Origin: Aquitalea palustris
Lineage (GTDB): Bacteria; Pseudomonadota; Gammaproteobacteria; Burkholderiales; Chromobacteriaceae
Direction of reading: 5' to 3'
Assembly (NCBI RefSeq): GCF_003693445.1
Contig: NZ_RFAR01000012.1
Span: 62,001 to 126,000 of the forward strand
Length of the DNA: 64,000 bases
Shown piece after piece: positions 17,699 through 26,293 of the stretch. Below the pieces are notes generated by a model. It was not told the DNA's origin. It searched no databases and saw only the letters and a program-made list of their open reading frames with translations. Numbering within the stretch: the first letter of the stretch is position 1; each line of letters begins with the position of its first letter. The position numbers were made by a program, and so were the translations under genes.

Positions 17699-18369
17699 GC
17701 CAGTCTCCTGCTGCGCGGGCTGCCCGTCGCCGCCGGCAACAGCAGCACATGGCTTTGCACCGTCACCGCACTATCCGGCAAACGGCCCCAGCCACGGGCA
17801 GTCACGCGTAATAGCAGACCGCGCTGTTCGCCATCCACATACTGCGGGTCCAGCAGCTCGAGCAGATAATGCGGGTCACTCCAGAACGAGGGTCCGCTGG
17901 TCACGGCCGGGCAGCGTCCAGCAGTCGCCACAGGCTGCAGCACCAGCCGCAATGCCACGCCACAGGGATGCAGTAAAGCCACACCCGTCTCATCCTGCCT
18001 TTGCCAAGGCGGTGCAAGCGCCTGTCCGGCCAGCGTTGCCGACAGGCATAAGCCCTGCTGCCAACCCGCCGGATTGCGCGACTGCCGACAGGACAGGGTA
18101 AACGGCGCGTCTGCCTGCAACAGCGCACTGCGGCTCATGCTGGCGACTTGCCCAAGCAGCGGCAGACTGAGCAAGGCCTGCTCGCCGGCCTGCAAACCCA
18201 GCTCGGCCAGCTGGAAGGCACGCTGGGCATCATCCAGCTGACTGCCGATGCGCTGCTCATCACGCAACAAGCGGCTCAGCCCCAGCACCAGTGCGCTCAT
18301 CAACAGCAGCAACAGCAAGGCCGTCACCAGTACCACCCCGTGCGCCTCCTGGCGCTTCAGCCGGGACAT
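17680..18369 (-). CDS. pilX: Type IV pilus assembly protein PilX
   Basis: A 229-residue minor pilin of the PilX type: short N-terminus MSRLKRQEAHG followed by a hydrophobic alpha-1 helix (VVLVTALLLLLLMSALVLGLS), and mid-protein cysteines. It lacks the usual Phe at the prepilin site but keeps the PilX/GspK-like pattern, including the ARAFQLAELGLQAGEQAL-type stretch (here RAFQLAELGLQAGEQ). Start 18369 was chosen at the basic leader; it overlaps pilW by 13 bases. In most clusters pilY1 follows pilX; here a pilE-like gene follows directly. Confidence 0.82.
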   Translation of the reverse strand: MSRLKRQEAHGVVLVTALLLLLLMSALVLGLSRLLRDEQRIGSQLDDAQRAFQLAELGLQAGEQALLSLPLLGQVASMSRSALLQADAPFTLSCRQSRNPAGWQQGLCLSATLAGQALAPPWQRQDETGVALLHPCGVALRLVLQPVATAGRCPAVTSGPSFWSDPHYLLELLDPQYVDGEQRGLLLRVTARGWGRLPDSAVTVQSHVLLLPAATGSPRSRRLAWRELR

Positions 18370-19169
18370 GCTGGCCCCGCCCGGCTCATCACTTGCAGGC
18401 GATATGGCATGGGCGCAGCGCTGCTGCCAGCTGGGCGCATGGCCAGTTGCAAGGTCCACCACTGCCGGGGCGCACTGCCCGGGCAGGCCGGCAGTGTTTC
18501 TACCTGTAACTGCAGACGGGCAATGCCACTGGCCAGCCATAGCACTGGCTGGCCGGTCTGCTCCAGCCACAGCTTGCCCTCCGCACTCCCCTGGTCCAGC
18601 CGGTAGTGGCGCTGCTGCAAGGCCAGCAGCTCGAGCGAAGGCAGATGATGTTCGGCCATGTGCACCGCCAGCGGACTAGCGAGGGCAAGCTGCAACCAGA
18701 ATGCGCCATCCTGCTGCTGCAGAAAAACATCACTACCCAGCGTCAGCAGATCGATACGGCGGCAACTGGCCAGCAACAGTAACTGCCCTGCAGACCAAGC
18801 TGGTGGCGGCTGCAGCAAGCGCCAGCGGCTGATCTGACCCTGGCTGTCAGCTGGCTCGGCCAGCAGGGCGATGCCACCATCGCCATAGCTCAGGCTCAGT
18901 GCACCCTCCCCTGCCTGCGGCATGAGCTTTACCCGGCTTGCAGGCCACTGCGCTGGGCCGGCACAGGCAAAACTGCCGGCCATGCGCAAATCATGCGCCA
19001 GTTGCTGCAGTACAAAACGGGCTTCCTGCTGTGATGCCAGCCGCGCGCTGGCAAAGCTGCGGCTCTGCAATACCGCATGCAGGCTTTGCCACAACAGGCC
19101 GCACAGCAGCAAGCCCAGCAAGATGCTGAGCATCAGTTCCACCAGCGAGAAGCCACGCGCCGCCGGCAT
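18357..19169 (-). CDS. pilW: Type IV pilus minor pilin PilW
   Basis: A 270-residue prepilin. GFSLVELMLSILLG near residue 6 carries the PilD cleavage site and Glu5. The remainder shows the PilW-type globular domain with scattered cysteines (SFACAGPAQ, ASCRRIDL). PilW belongs to the priming minor-pilin complex that starts pilus fibres. It begins 7 bases after pilV. Confidence 0.85.
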   Translation of the reverse strand: MPAARGFSLVELMLSILLGLLLCGLLWQSLHAVLQSRSFASARLASQQEARFVLQQLAHDLRMAGSFACAGPAQWPASRVKLMPQAGEGALSLSYGDGGIALLAEPADSQGQISRWRLLQPPPAWSAGQLLLLASCRRIDLLTLGSDVFLQQQDGAFWLQLALASPLAVHMAEHHLPSLELLALQQRHYRLDQGSAEGKLWLEQTGQPVLWLASGIARLQLQVETLPACPGSAPRQWWTLQLAMRPAGSSAAPMPYRLQVMSRAGPACPG

Positions 19170-19176
19170 CAGCGGC

Positions 19177-19602
19177 TCACTCCAGCGCCAGGGGCAAAGG
19201 CCCCGCCGCTACGGACGGCTGCAGCAGCCATACCCGGCCGCTGGCCTGACAGTCCGCCGCAAGCGGCACTGCCGGCAAGGCGCCGGCATGGCGACAGAGC
19301 CAGGGGCTTCCCCGCTCTTCAGCGGGCCACAGCAGGTCTGCCTCCTGCTGTAATTGCCCCAGCGCAGCACGGGTATGTTGCCCGCTACTGCCGGAGGGCA
19401 ATACCTGCTGCCGCTCGGCCTGCATGGCCTCGGCCAGATTCAGGCTGGCCAGCAGCAGCCGGCTGTCGGCATCACTGATGCGTAACTGCCGCAAGCTCTG
19501 CCCGGCCATGCCAGACAGGCTGAGCAGACCGAACAGCAGGATCAGCAAGCCCAGCATCACCTCGACCAGACTGAAACCCCGGCTGAGCACTCGCCTAGCC
19601 AC
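19177..19602 (-). CDS. pilV: Type IV pilus minor pilin PilV
   Basis: A 141-residue prepilin with a GFSLVEVMLGLLILLFG cleavage site and alpha-1 helix about 8 residues from the start. The GTG start at 19602 overlaps the fimT stop by 8 bases and has AGGA upstream. The frame is open farther upstream, but a 50-residue leader would be abnormal, so the GTG is preferred. Two cysteines (LCRHAG, ADCQAS) are in the C-terminal part. Confidence 0.82.
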   Translation of the reverse strand: MARRVLSRGFSLVEVMLGLLILLFGLLSLSGMAGQSLRQLRISDADSRLLLASLNLAEAMQAERQQVLPSGSSGQHTRAALGQLQQEADLLWPAEERGSPWLCRHAGALPAVPLAADCQASGRVWLLQPSVAAGPLPLALE

Positions 19603-20152
19603 AGCAGCGGTCCTGGCTGCACCATTGCGCCTTGCCACTGGGCTGCAACTGCAGGCTATGGCACTGGCCTCCGGGGGTACGCAACTGGAAACGCGGTGCC
19701 GGGCCACTATGCAAGCGGCCGTCCGCAGTAAAGGCAAAATCCTGCCGATTGGCACTGAGCGCTACGCTGGCGCTGTTGAACAACAGGTGATGTAGCCGCT
19801 CGCCGCTGTCGTAGCGGCCATTGGGCCGGAATGGCGCATCAGCAAATACCAGCATGCCTTCGCTCCAGTTGCTGATGATGGCATTACCGGGCTGACAGCC
19901 CTGGATTTCCAGATTGACCTTGCTGTTGAGGGCACACACCCACACGGTGCGCTTGCCACGAATCGCCTCGCTGCGTGCCAGCTGCAGGCCGGATTGCAAT
20001 AACTGGCCGCGTGCCAGCAAGCGCTGCCGCTCCAGCATGTCCTGCATGGCAGGCAGTGTCTGACCCAGCAAAATGGCACTGACTGCCAGCACGATCAACA
20101 ACTCATACAAAGTAAAACCGCCACCTAGGCGGCAAGCAACAGAACGGGGCAT
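19595..20152 (-). CDS. fimT: Type IV minor pilin FimT/GspH family
   Basis: A 185-residue prepilin, first gene of the pilin operon. GFTLYELLIVLAVSAIL near residue 12 is the PilD site and alpha-1 helix. The C-terminal GspH domain has TPGGQCHSLQLQPSGKA. FimT/FimU proteins join PilV, PilW and PilX in the pilus-tip priming complex, and some FimT proteins bind DNA during natural transformation. ATG 20152 has a strong GGAGGT site 10 bases upstream. Confidence 0.85.
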   Translation of the reverse strand: MPRSVACRLGGGFTLYELLIVLAVSAILLGQTLPAMQDMLERQRLLARGQLLQSGLQLARSEAIRGKRTVWVCALNSKVNLEIQGCQPGNAIISNWSEGMLVFADAPFRPNGRYDSGERLHHLLFNSASVALSANRQDFAFTADGRLHSGPAPRFQLRTPGGQCHSLQLQPSGKAQWCSQDRCCG

Positions 20153-20290
20153 GGGCAGGCCACCTCCGTGAGCGCAAGCAATTGATGGGCAGGACTGGAC
20201 ATGCTGCCCCGCCCTACCAGCGCCGGCTTGTGGCTTGTGCTGAGATCAGCAGGGAATGCTCTGATATACCGTCATCACGGATCGGATCAA

Positions 20291-20321
20291 GCAAAGAAAA
20301 AGCCACCCGGATGGATGGCTT
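20291..20321 (-). terminator. Rho-independent terminator of polA
   Basis: On the minus strand AAGCCA - 10 bases - TGGCTT followed by a run of T residues, 30 bases after the polA stop. It insulates the pilin operon promoter, which must lie at 20153-20290. Confidence 0.7.
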
Positions 20322-20350
20322 CGAGAAAGAATACGACGGCAGTACGCTAA

Positions 20351-23146
20351 TCAGTGCGCGGTTTCCCAGCTGCTGCCCGCCCCTACCTCGGCCAGCAGCG
20401 GCACTTTCAGCGCCGCCACGCCGGCCATGATCTGTGGCAGTTTCTGTTTGACCAGCTCCAGCTCCGCTGCCGGCACTTCCAGCACCAGTTCATCGTGTAC
20501 CTGCATGATCAGCAGGCTGGACAGCTTCTCCGCATCCAACCAGTTTTGCACGGCAATCATCGCCAGCTTGATCAGGTCGGCGGCGGTGCCTTGCATCGGC
20601 GCATTGATAGCGGCGCGCTCGGCGCCGGCACGGCGCGCCGGGTTGGACAGCTTGATCTCCGGCAGATACAGGCGGCGGCCGAACACGGTTTCCACATAGC
20701 CGTGTTCGCGCGCGCTTTCGCGGGTGTGCTGCATATATTCGGCCACGCCGGGATAGCGCATGAAATAGCGGTCGATGTATTGCTGGGCGGCGCTACGCTC
20801 GATATCCAGCTGGGCAGCCAGGCCAAAGGCGCTCATGCCGTAGATCAGGCCGAAGTTGATGGCCTTGGCGGCACGGCGCTGCTCGCTGCTCACCTGCCCC
20901 AGTTCCACACCGAATACTTCGGCGGCAGTGGCCTTGTGGATGTCCTCGCCGCTGGCAAATGCCGCCAGCATGCCGGCGTCGTCGGACAGATGGGCCATGA
21001 TGCGTAGCTCGATCTGCGAATAGTCGGCACTGACAATGCTGTGGCCGGGCTTGGCGATGAAGGCCTCGCGCACGCGGCGGCCTTCGGCGGTACGCACCGG
21101 GATGTTTTGCAGGTTGGGGTCGGAACTGGCCAGCCGCCCGGTAATCGCCACGGCCTGTGAATAATTGGTATGTACCCGGCCGGTAGCGGGGTTAATCAGG
21201 GTCGGCAGCTTGTCGGTATAGGTGGACTTGAGCTTGGCCAGGCCGCGATATTGCAGGATGCACTTGGGCAGCGGGTGATCCAGCGCCAGCGTTTCCAGTA
21301 CCGATTCATCGGTGGAAAAGCCGCCGGACGGGGTTTTCTTGATGCCCTTGGTGGCAATGCCCAGCTTGCCGAACAGGATTTCCTGCAGCTGCTTGGGCGA
21401 ATTCAGGTTGAAGGGCTGGCCGGCCAGTTCATAGGCCTGGCTTTCCAGCTGCAGCATTTGCGTGCCCAGCTGATGGCTCTGCGCCGCCAGCTGGTCGCGG
21501 TCGATCAGCACGCCGTTGCGCTCCATGCGGAACAGCACCTCCGCCACCGGCAATTCGATGTCGCGGTAGATTTCGCCGAGCTTACCGCTCAGTTGCGGCG
21601 CAAAGTACTGGTTCAAGCGCAGGGTGATGTCGGCATCTTCCGCCGCGTAATTGGCGGCAGTTTCAACATCCACTTCGGCAAAACCGATCTGCTTGGCACC
21701 CTTGCCGCAGATGTCTTCGTAGCTGACCGTGGTTTCACCCAGATGGCGCGCCGCCAGGTCATCCATATTGTGACGCTGGTGGCTTTCCAGCACATAGGAA
21801 GCCAGCATGGAGTCGTCCACCACCCCGGCCAGGGTAATGCCGTGGTTGGCAAACACGTGGCGGTCGTATTTCAGGTTCTGGCCGCATTTGGGCTTGCTGG
21901 CGTCTTCCAGCCAGGGCTTGAGCCGGGTCAGCGCGTCGTCCAGCGCCAGCTGCTGCGGGGCACCGGCATAGTGGTGGCCCAAGGGCAGATAGGCCGCTTC
22001 GCCCGCTTGCAGGGCAAAGCTGATGCCGACAATGCGGGCCTGCATCTGGTCGAGGCTGGTGGTTTCGGTGTCCAGCGACACCAGCGCGCCGCTGTGGAGC
22101 TTGTCCAGCCAGCCTTGCAGTGCGGCTTCGTCCAGAATGGTGTGGTAATGGCGGGAGACGGCGCTGGCCGGCGGGGCAAGCGGCGCAGGAACCGGCGCGG
22201 CATCGGCCATGGCAAACAGGTCGTCGGTCTGACCAGCCGCAGCGCGCGGCACATCCACGGCCACCGGGCTGCTGAGCGGCGCGTCTTCGCCTTCGGTCAT
22301 TTCGCGGTAGAAGGTACGGAAGCCCTGGTCCTTGAACAACTCGGCCAGCCGTGGGCGGTCTTTTACCCCGTGCTGCAGGCTGTTGAGGCCATAGGGCATT
22401 TCCTGCTGCAAATCGACATCGCACTTGATGGTGATCAGCTCATGGCCGCGTGGCAGCCAGTCCAGCGCGGCGCGCAGGTTTTCGCCCACCTTGCCGCCTA
22501 TTTTTTCGGCATTGGCAATGATATTGTCCAGCGTGCCGTATTCTTCCAGCCACTTCACTGCCGTTTTGGGGCCGCATTTGTCCACGCCGGGGACGTTGTC
22601 CACCTTGTCGCCGATCAGGGTGAGGTAGTCGATGATGCGTTCCGGCGGCACGCCGAACTTCTCTTTCACCCCGGCCTGGTCCAGGTTTTCATTGGTCATG
22701 GTATTCACCAGCGACACCATGGGCGTCACCAGTTGCGCCATGTCCTTGTCACCGGTGGAGATGATGACCTGAAAGCCGGCAGCCTCGCCCATGCGTGCCA
22801 GCGTGCCGATGACATCGTCAGCCTCCACGCCGTCCACCATCAGCAGCGGCCAGCCGGAGGCTTGCACCACCTCGTGCACCGGCTTAATCTGTGCGGCCAG
22901 CTCTTCCGGCATGGAAGGCCGGTTGGCCTTGTATTCCGGGTACAAGTCATCGCGGAAAGTCTTGCCTTTAGCGTCGAAAACGCAGGCGCTATAATCGAAC
23001 TGCACCTCTTTCTCCAGCCGGCGCAGCATGTTGACCATGCCGTATACCGCCCCGGTGGGCCGGCCATCCGGAGAACGCAAATCGGGCATCGCGTGAAAGG
23101 CGCGATACAGGTAGGAAGAGCCGTCGATCAATAACAATGTTTTCAT
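20351..23146 (-). CDS. polA: DNA polymerase I
   Basis: A 931-residue three-domain polymerase for Okazaki fragment maturation and repair. The N-terminal 5'-3' nuclease starts MKTLLLIDGSSYLYRAFHAM. The proofreading domain is intact, with SLDTETTSL near residue 357. The polymerase domain has motif A VSADYSQIELR near 705, motif B around RRAAKAINFGLIYG, and motif C MQVHDELVLE near 883. Length is normal. The start lies only 16 bases from the start of the divergent LOG gene and has no recognisable Shine-Dalgarno, an unusually tight divergent arrangement. Confidence 0.98.
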   Translation of the reverse strand: MKTLLLIDGSSYLYRAFHAMPDLRSPDGRPTGAVYGMVNMLRRLEKEVQFDYSACVFDAKGKTFRDDLYPEYKANRPSMPEELAAQIKPVHEVVQASGWPLLMVDGVEADDVIGTLARMGEAAGFQVIISTGDKDMAQLVTPMVSLVNTMTNENLDQAGVKEKFGVPPERIIDYLTLIGDKVDNVPGVDKCGPKTAVKWLEEYGTLDNIIANAEKIGGKVGENLRAALDWLPRGHELITIKCDVDLQQEMPYGLNSLQHGVKDRPRLAELFKDQGFRTFYREMTEGEDAPLSSPVAVDVPRAAAGQTDDLFAMADAAPVPAPLAPPASAVSRHYHTILDEAALQGWLDKLHSGALVSLDTETTSLDQMQARIVGISFALQAGEAAYLPLGHHYAGAPQQLALDDALTRLKPWLEDASKPKCGQNLKYDRHVFANHGITLAGVVDDSMLASYVLESHQRHNMDDLAARHLGETTVSYEDICGKGAKQIGFAEVDVETAANYAAEDADITLRLNQYFAPQLSGKLGEIYRDIELPVAEVLFRMERNGVLIDRDQLAAQSHQLGTQMLQLESQAYELAGQPFNLNSPKQLQEILFGKLGIATKGIKKTPSGGFSTDESVLETLALDHPLPKCILQYRGLAKLKSTYTDKLPTLINPATGRVHTNYSQAVAITGRLASSDPNLQNIPVRTAEGRRVREAFIAKPGHSIVSADYSQIELRIMAHLSDDAGMLAAFASGEDIHKATAAEVFGVELGQVSSEQRRAAKAINFGLIYGMSAFGLAAQLDIERSAAQQYIDRYFMRYPGVAEYMQHTRESAREHGYVETVFGRRLYLPEIKLSNPARRAGAERAAINAPMQGTAADLIKLAMIAVQNWLDAEKLSSLLIMQVHDELVLEVPAAELELVKQKLPQIMAGVAALKVPLLAEVGAGSSWETAH

Positions 23147-23162
23147 AGAAGAGGGGCGAATG

Positions 23163-23891
23163 ATGAGCTTGTCCGATAAGTTGCCGCAGACCAGTGATCG
23201 TTACGACATGATGCAGCGCTTCCGCTCGCGCGAGGCGTGGCACGTGATGAAGATCATGTCGGAGTTTGTCGACTCGGCCGAAGAACTGCAAGGCATCACG
23301 CCGGCAGTCAGCATCTTCGGCAGCGCCCGCACTCCGCGCGACCATCCCTATTATAAGCTGACCGAGGAAGTGGCCCGGCTTCTTTCTGATTCGGGCTTCT
23401 CGGTAATTTCCGGCGGCGGCCCCGGCATCATGGAAGCAGCCAACAAGGGCGCCTTTTACGGCAAGAGCCCGTCGGTGGCGCTCAATATCGTGCTGCCACA
23501 CGAGCAGAAGCCCAACGAATACCAGGACTTGTCGATCAAGTTCAACCACTTTTTCAGCCGCAAGGTGATGTTCGTCAAGCATGCCATCGCCTATGTGGTG
23601 ATGCCGGGCGGCTTTGGTACGCTGGACGAGATGTTCGAGGCGCTGACGCTGATCCAGACCGGCAAGTCGCGTCCCATCCCCATCATCCTGTGCTGCAGCG
23701 AATTCTGGAGCGGTCTGATCGACTGGGTAAAAAACCATCTGGTAAAAGAAGGTATGATCAACCCTGACGACGTGAACCTGATCCAGCTGATCGACGAACC
23801 CGGCCAGATCGTGGAAACCATTTTCAAGCACTACGAAACCCGCGGCTTCGAGGCTCTGCCGGAAGAACGCGAAAAACTGCTCAATCTATAA
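23163..23891 (+). CDS. LOG-family protein (TIGR00730)
   Basis: A 242-residue Rossmann-like protein of the LOG family. The signature PGGFGTLDEMFE is near residue 145, with SGGGPGIMEAAN earlier. LOG enzymes release free cytokinin bases by phosphoribohydrolysis; bacterial members also act as nucleotide 5'-monophosphate nucleosidases (PpnN-like). Two adjacent ATGs are possible; 23163 has better spacing from GAGGGG than 23160. The extended N-terminus (RFRSREAWHVMKIMSEFVDS) is typical of the proteobacterial subgroup. Confidence 0.85.
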   Translation: MSLSDKLPQTSDRYDMMQRFRSREAWHVMKIMSEFVDSAEELQGITPAVSIFGSARTPRDHPYYKLTEEVARLLSDSGFSVISGGGPGIMEAANKGAFYGKSPSVALNIVLPHEQKPNEYQDLSIKFNHFFSRKVMFVKHAIAYVVMPGGFGTLDEMFEALTLIQTGKSRPIPIILCCSEFWSGLIDWVKNHLVKEGMINPDDVNLIQLIDEPGQIVETIFKHYETRGFEALPEEREKLLNL

Positions 23892-23917
23892 CGACACTTC
23901 ACCAAGGACCCATCATC

Positions 23918-24241
23918 ATGCGCCGCCTCCTTGCCCTACTCGCCCTGCTGCCGCTATCGGCCGCCTGGGCTGCCACCCCGCCGGCCCCGGCCGTCGTGCC
24001 GCCGCCGCCCACCATTTCGCAGGATGCCGCCGGCACGGCCGAGCCGGAAGTCCGCATCATCCAGCGTGGCGACGACAAGATCGAGGAATACCGCCTCAAT
24101 GGTCAGCTCTACATGATGAAAGTAACCCCCGCCATCGGTTTTCCTTATTACCTGATGGATGAAGAGGGCAATGGCAGCATGAAGCAGGTGGACCCGAATC
24201 GCCGCATCATCATCCCGCAATGGGTTCTCAAGCGCTTCTGA
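23918..24241 (+). CDS. DUF2782 family exported protein
   Basis: A 107-residue protein with a signal peptide (cleaved near AWA, residue 18), a proline-rich linker (PPAPAVVPPPP) and a DUF2782 domain (EVRIIQRGDDKIEEYRLNGQLYMMKVTP). Function is unknown. The gene commonly lies between polA and thrB in betaproteobacteria, as here, 9 bases before thrB. Probably periplasmic. Confidence 0.82.
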   Translation: MRRLLALLALLPLSAAWAATPPAPAVVPPPPTISQDAAGTAEPEVRIIQRGDDKIEEYRLNGQLYMMKVTPAIGFPYYLMDEEGNGSMKQVDPNRRIIIPQWVLKRF

Positions 24242-24250
24242 GGAACAGGC

Positions 24251-25189
24251 ATGTCGGTTTACACCACCGTCAGCGATGACATGATGCAAAGCTGGCTGAG
24301 CCGCTATGCGCTCGGCCAGCTGGTCGAACTCAAGGGCATCGCCGCTGGCGTCACCAATACCAATTATTTTGTCACCACCACCCATGGCCGTTACGTCCTC
24401 ACCATCTTCGAAACCCTGAAGCTGGAAGAACTGCCCTACTACCTGACGCTGATGAGCCATCTGGCGCGGCACGGTGTGGCCTGCCCGGCACCGCTGGCCG
24501 ATCACACCGACCAGTTTGCCTCGCTCCTGGCTGGCAAGCCGGCCTGTCTGGTGAGCTGCCTGTCCGGTGCCGACATCAGCCAGCCCAGCGCCATCCAGTG
24601 CCGGGCCGTGGGTGAAATGCTGGCCCAGATGCATGTGGCCAGCGCCACCTTCCCGCGCAAGATGAAGAATCCGCGCGGCCCGCGCTGGTGGAGCGAAACC
24701 GCCAGCGCCATGTATGGCTTCATGGCTGAAGCCGACGCCGCCAGCCTGCGCCAGGAAATCCAGTTCCAGGATCAGCACCGTTTCGACCACCTGCCCAGCG
24801 GCGTGATCCATGCCGACCTGTTCAAGGACAATGTACTGATGGACGGCGACAAGATTGCCGGCTTCATCGACTTTTACTACGCCTGCAACGACATCCTGTT
24901 GTACGACGTGGCCATTGCCTTCAACGACTGGACGCGGCTGGAAGACGGCAGCATCTCCCCGCAGCGGGCCACTGCCTTCCTGGCTGGCTACCAGTCGGTG
25001 CGTACCCTGACGGCGGAAGAAAAACAGGCCTGGCCGGTCATGTTGCGCGCCGCAGCCTTGCGCTTCTGGACTTCGCGCCTGCTCGACCTGTACCAGCCGA
25101 TGGCGGGTGAGCTGACCTACACCAAGGACCCCAAGGTGTTCCAGCAGCTGGTGGAGGCCCACCGCCAGCGCAGCGACTTCTGGCTGTAA
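24251..25189 (+). CDS. thrB: Homoserine kinase (ThrB, protein-kinase-like type)
   Basis: A 312-residue homoserine kinase of the aminoglycoside-phosphotransferase-like fold, distinct from the GHMP-type enzyme of E. coli. The catalytic loop is GVIHADLFKDNVLMDG near residues 190-205, with the metal-binding IAGFIDFYYA after it. It phosphorylates homoserine on the route to threonine and so competes with MetX for the same substrate. GAGGAA precedes the ATG. Confidence 0.94.
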   Translation: MSVYTTVSDDMMQSWLSRYALGQLVELKGIAAGVTNTNYFVTTTHGRYVLTIFETLKLEELPYYLTLMSHLARHGVACPAPLADHTDQFASLLAGKPACLVSCLSGADISQPSAIQCRAVGEMLAQMHVASATFPRKMKNPRGPRWWSETASAMYGFMAEADAASLRQEIQFQDQHRFDHLPSGVIHADLFKDNVLMDGDKIAGFIDFYYACNDILLYDVAIAFNDWTRLEDGSISPQRATAFLAGYQSVRTLTAEEKQAWPVMLRAAALRFWTSRLLDLYQPMAGELTYTKDPKVFQQLVEAHRQRSDFWL

Positions 25190-25219
25190 GCAGCCAGTTC
25201 AGCCCTGCCGCAGCCCACC

Positions 25220-25251
25220 ACGGCCTTGCGGGCCAGCCCGCAAGGCCGTTT
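25220..25251. terminator. Convergent hairpin between thrB and LysR gene
   Basis: Perfect 13-bp stem ACGGCCTTGCGGG / CCCGCAAGGCCGT with a 4-base loop, then TT. It lies between two convergent genes and probably ends both transcripts. Confidence 0.75.
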
Positions 25252-26117
25252 CACATGCGGTTGAACGCCAGCATGCCGCGCGTCTGGCTCTTGTCCTTGT
25301 GATGAATGCGATACAGCGGGCGATGCAAGGTGGGCAGCGGTGCCAGCACCGCCACCACCTGCCCGCTGTCTAGCAGCTCGCGCACCACATGCAAGGACAG
25401 GCAACTCACCCCCAGCCCGGCGGCGACTGCTCGCTTGATGGCTTCGGAATGGCCCATTTCCATCACCTGGGCAAAGCCGCCAACATGCGGCAGCAACAAG
25501 CGCTCCACTTCCTCGCGCGTGCCGGAACCGCTCTCGCGCAATACCCACTGCGCCTGCGCCAGCCGTGACAGGCTGACCGCGCCTTGCGCCAGCGGATGGC
25601 TGGCGGCGGCAAACACCACCAGGATATCGTCCTGCCATGGCTCTACCACAATGTCGGGATGATGGCATGGCCCTTCGATAAAACCCATGTCCACCTTGAA
25701 ACCAGCCACCGCCTCCACCACGTCGGCAGTATTGGCCACCATCAACTCCACCCTGGCCTGTGGCTGCTGTAACTGGAAGCGGGCAATCTGCTCCGGCAAC
25801 AGATAATTGGCGATGGTGGTACTGGCCGCCAGCCGCACATGCATGGCTGCCTGACTGTCGAACAGCCGCTGCATGTCCTGCGCGGCATCCAGCATGGCGC
25901 GGGCACGCGGCAGCAACAGCCGGCCGTGTTCGTTCAGCACCAGTCGCCGCCCCACCCGGTCGAACAAGGGGGCTGCCAGCCCGGCTTCCAGTGCCGCCAG
26001 TGCCTGACTGGCGGCTGACTGGGTCAGCGCCACCTGCTCGGCGGCTGCGGTGACCGTGCCCTGCTCGGTTACCGCCACAAACACTTCCAGTTCACGCAAG
26101 CTCAAACGCAATGCCAT
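25251..26117 (-). CDS. LysR-family regulator, YeiE-like
   Basis: A 288-residue LysR protein. The winged HTH is at about residues 5-64 (TVTAAAEQVALTQSAASQALAALE), followed by the substrate-binding domain. It is divergent from a YeiH-type transporter, the same pairing as yeiE-yeiH in enterobacteria, where YeiE has been linked to sulfite or iron responses. The 176-base AT-rich region between them should hold its operator. Confidence 0.83.
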   Translation of the reverse strand: MALRLSLRELEVFVAVTEQGTVTAAAEQVALTQSAASQALAALEAGLAAPLFDRVGRRLVLNEHGRLLLPRARAMLDAAQDMQRLFDSQAAMHVRLAASTTIANYLLPEQIARFQLQQPQARVELMVANTADVVEAVAGFKVDMGFIEGPCHHPDIVVEPWQDDILVVFAAASHPLAQGAVSLSRLAQAQWVLRESGSGTREEVERLLLPHVGGFAQVMEMGHSEAIKRAVAAGLGVSCLSLHVVRELLDSGQVVAVLAPLPTLHRPLYRIHHKDKSQTRGMLAFNRM

Positions 26118-26293
26118 CGGCTACTCCTGTTGCGGCGGTTCACCAGAGCAGGCGGCCAGCCGGATTACACCCACCCTATATATTAATTTTTCTAATTGTT
26201 TTTAGATATTTTATCCGTTTTTCAACTTTAATGCGGCGGCGTATCGTTCAGACATCGGGGCAAAGCGCCCTCACTTCTTGCAGGTAGCTCATC

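Noticed and set aside
21170-23134. Very long plus-strand open frame (654 codons) across polA
   Set aside because: It is the reverse complement of a well-conserved polymerase gene; long antisense frames are common in GC-rich DNA. Similar shadows run across cstA, glmS, atpD and atpA.
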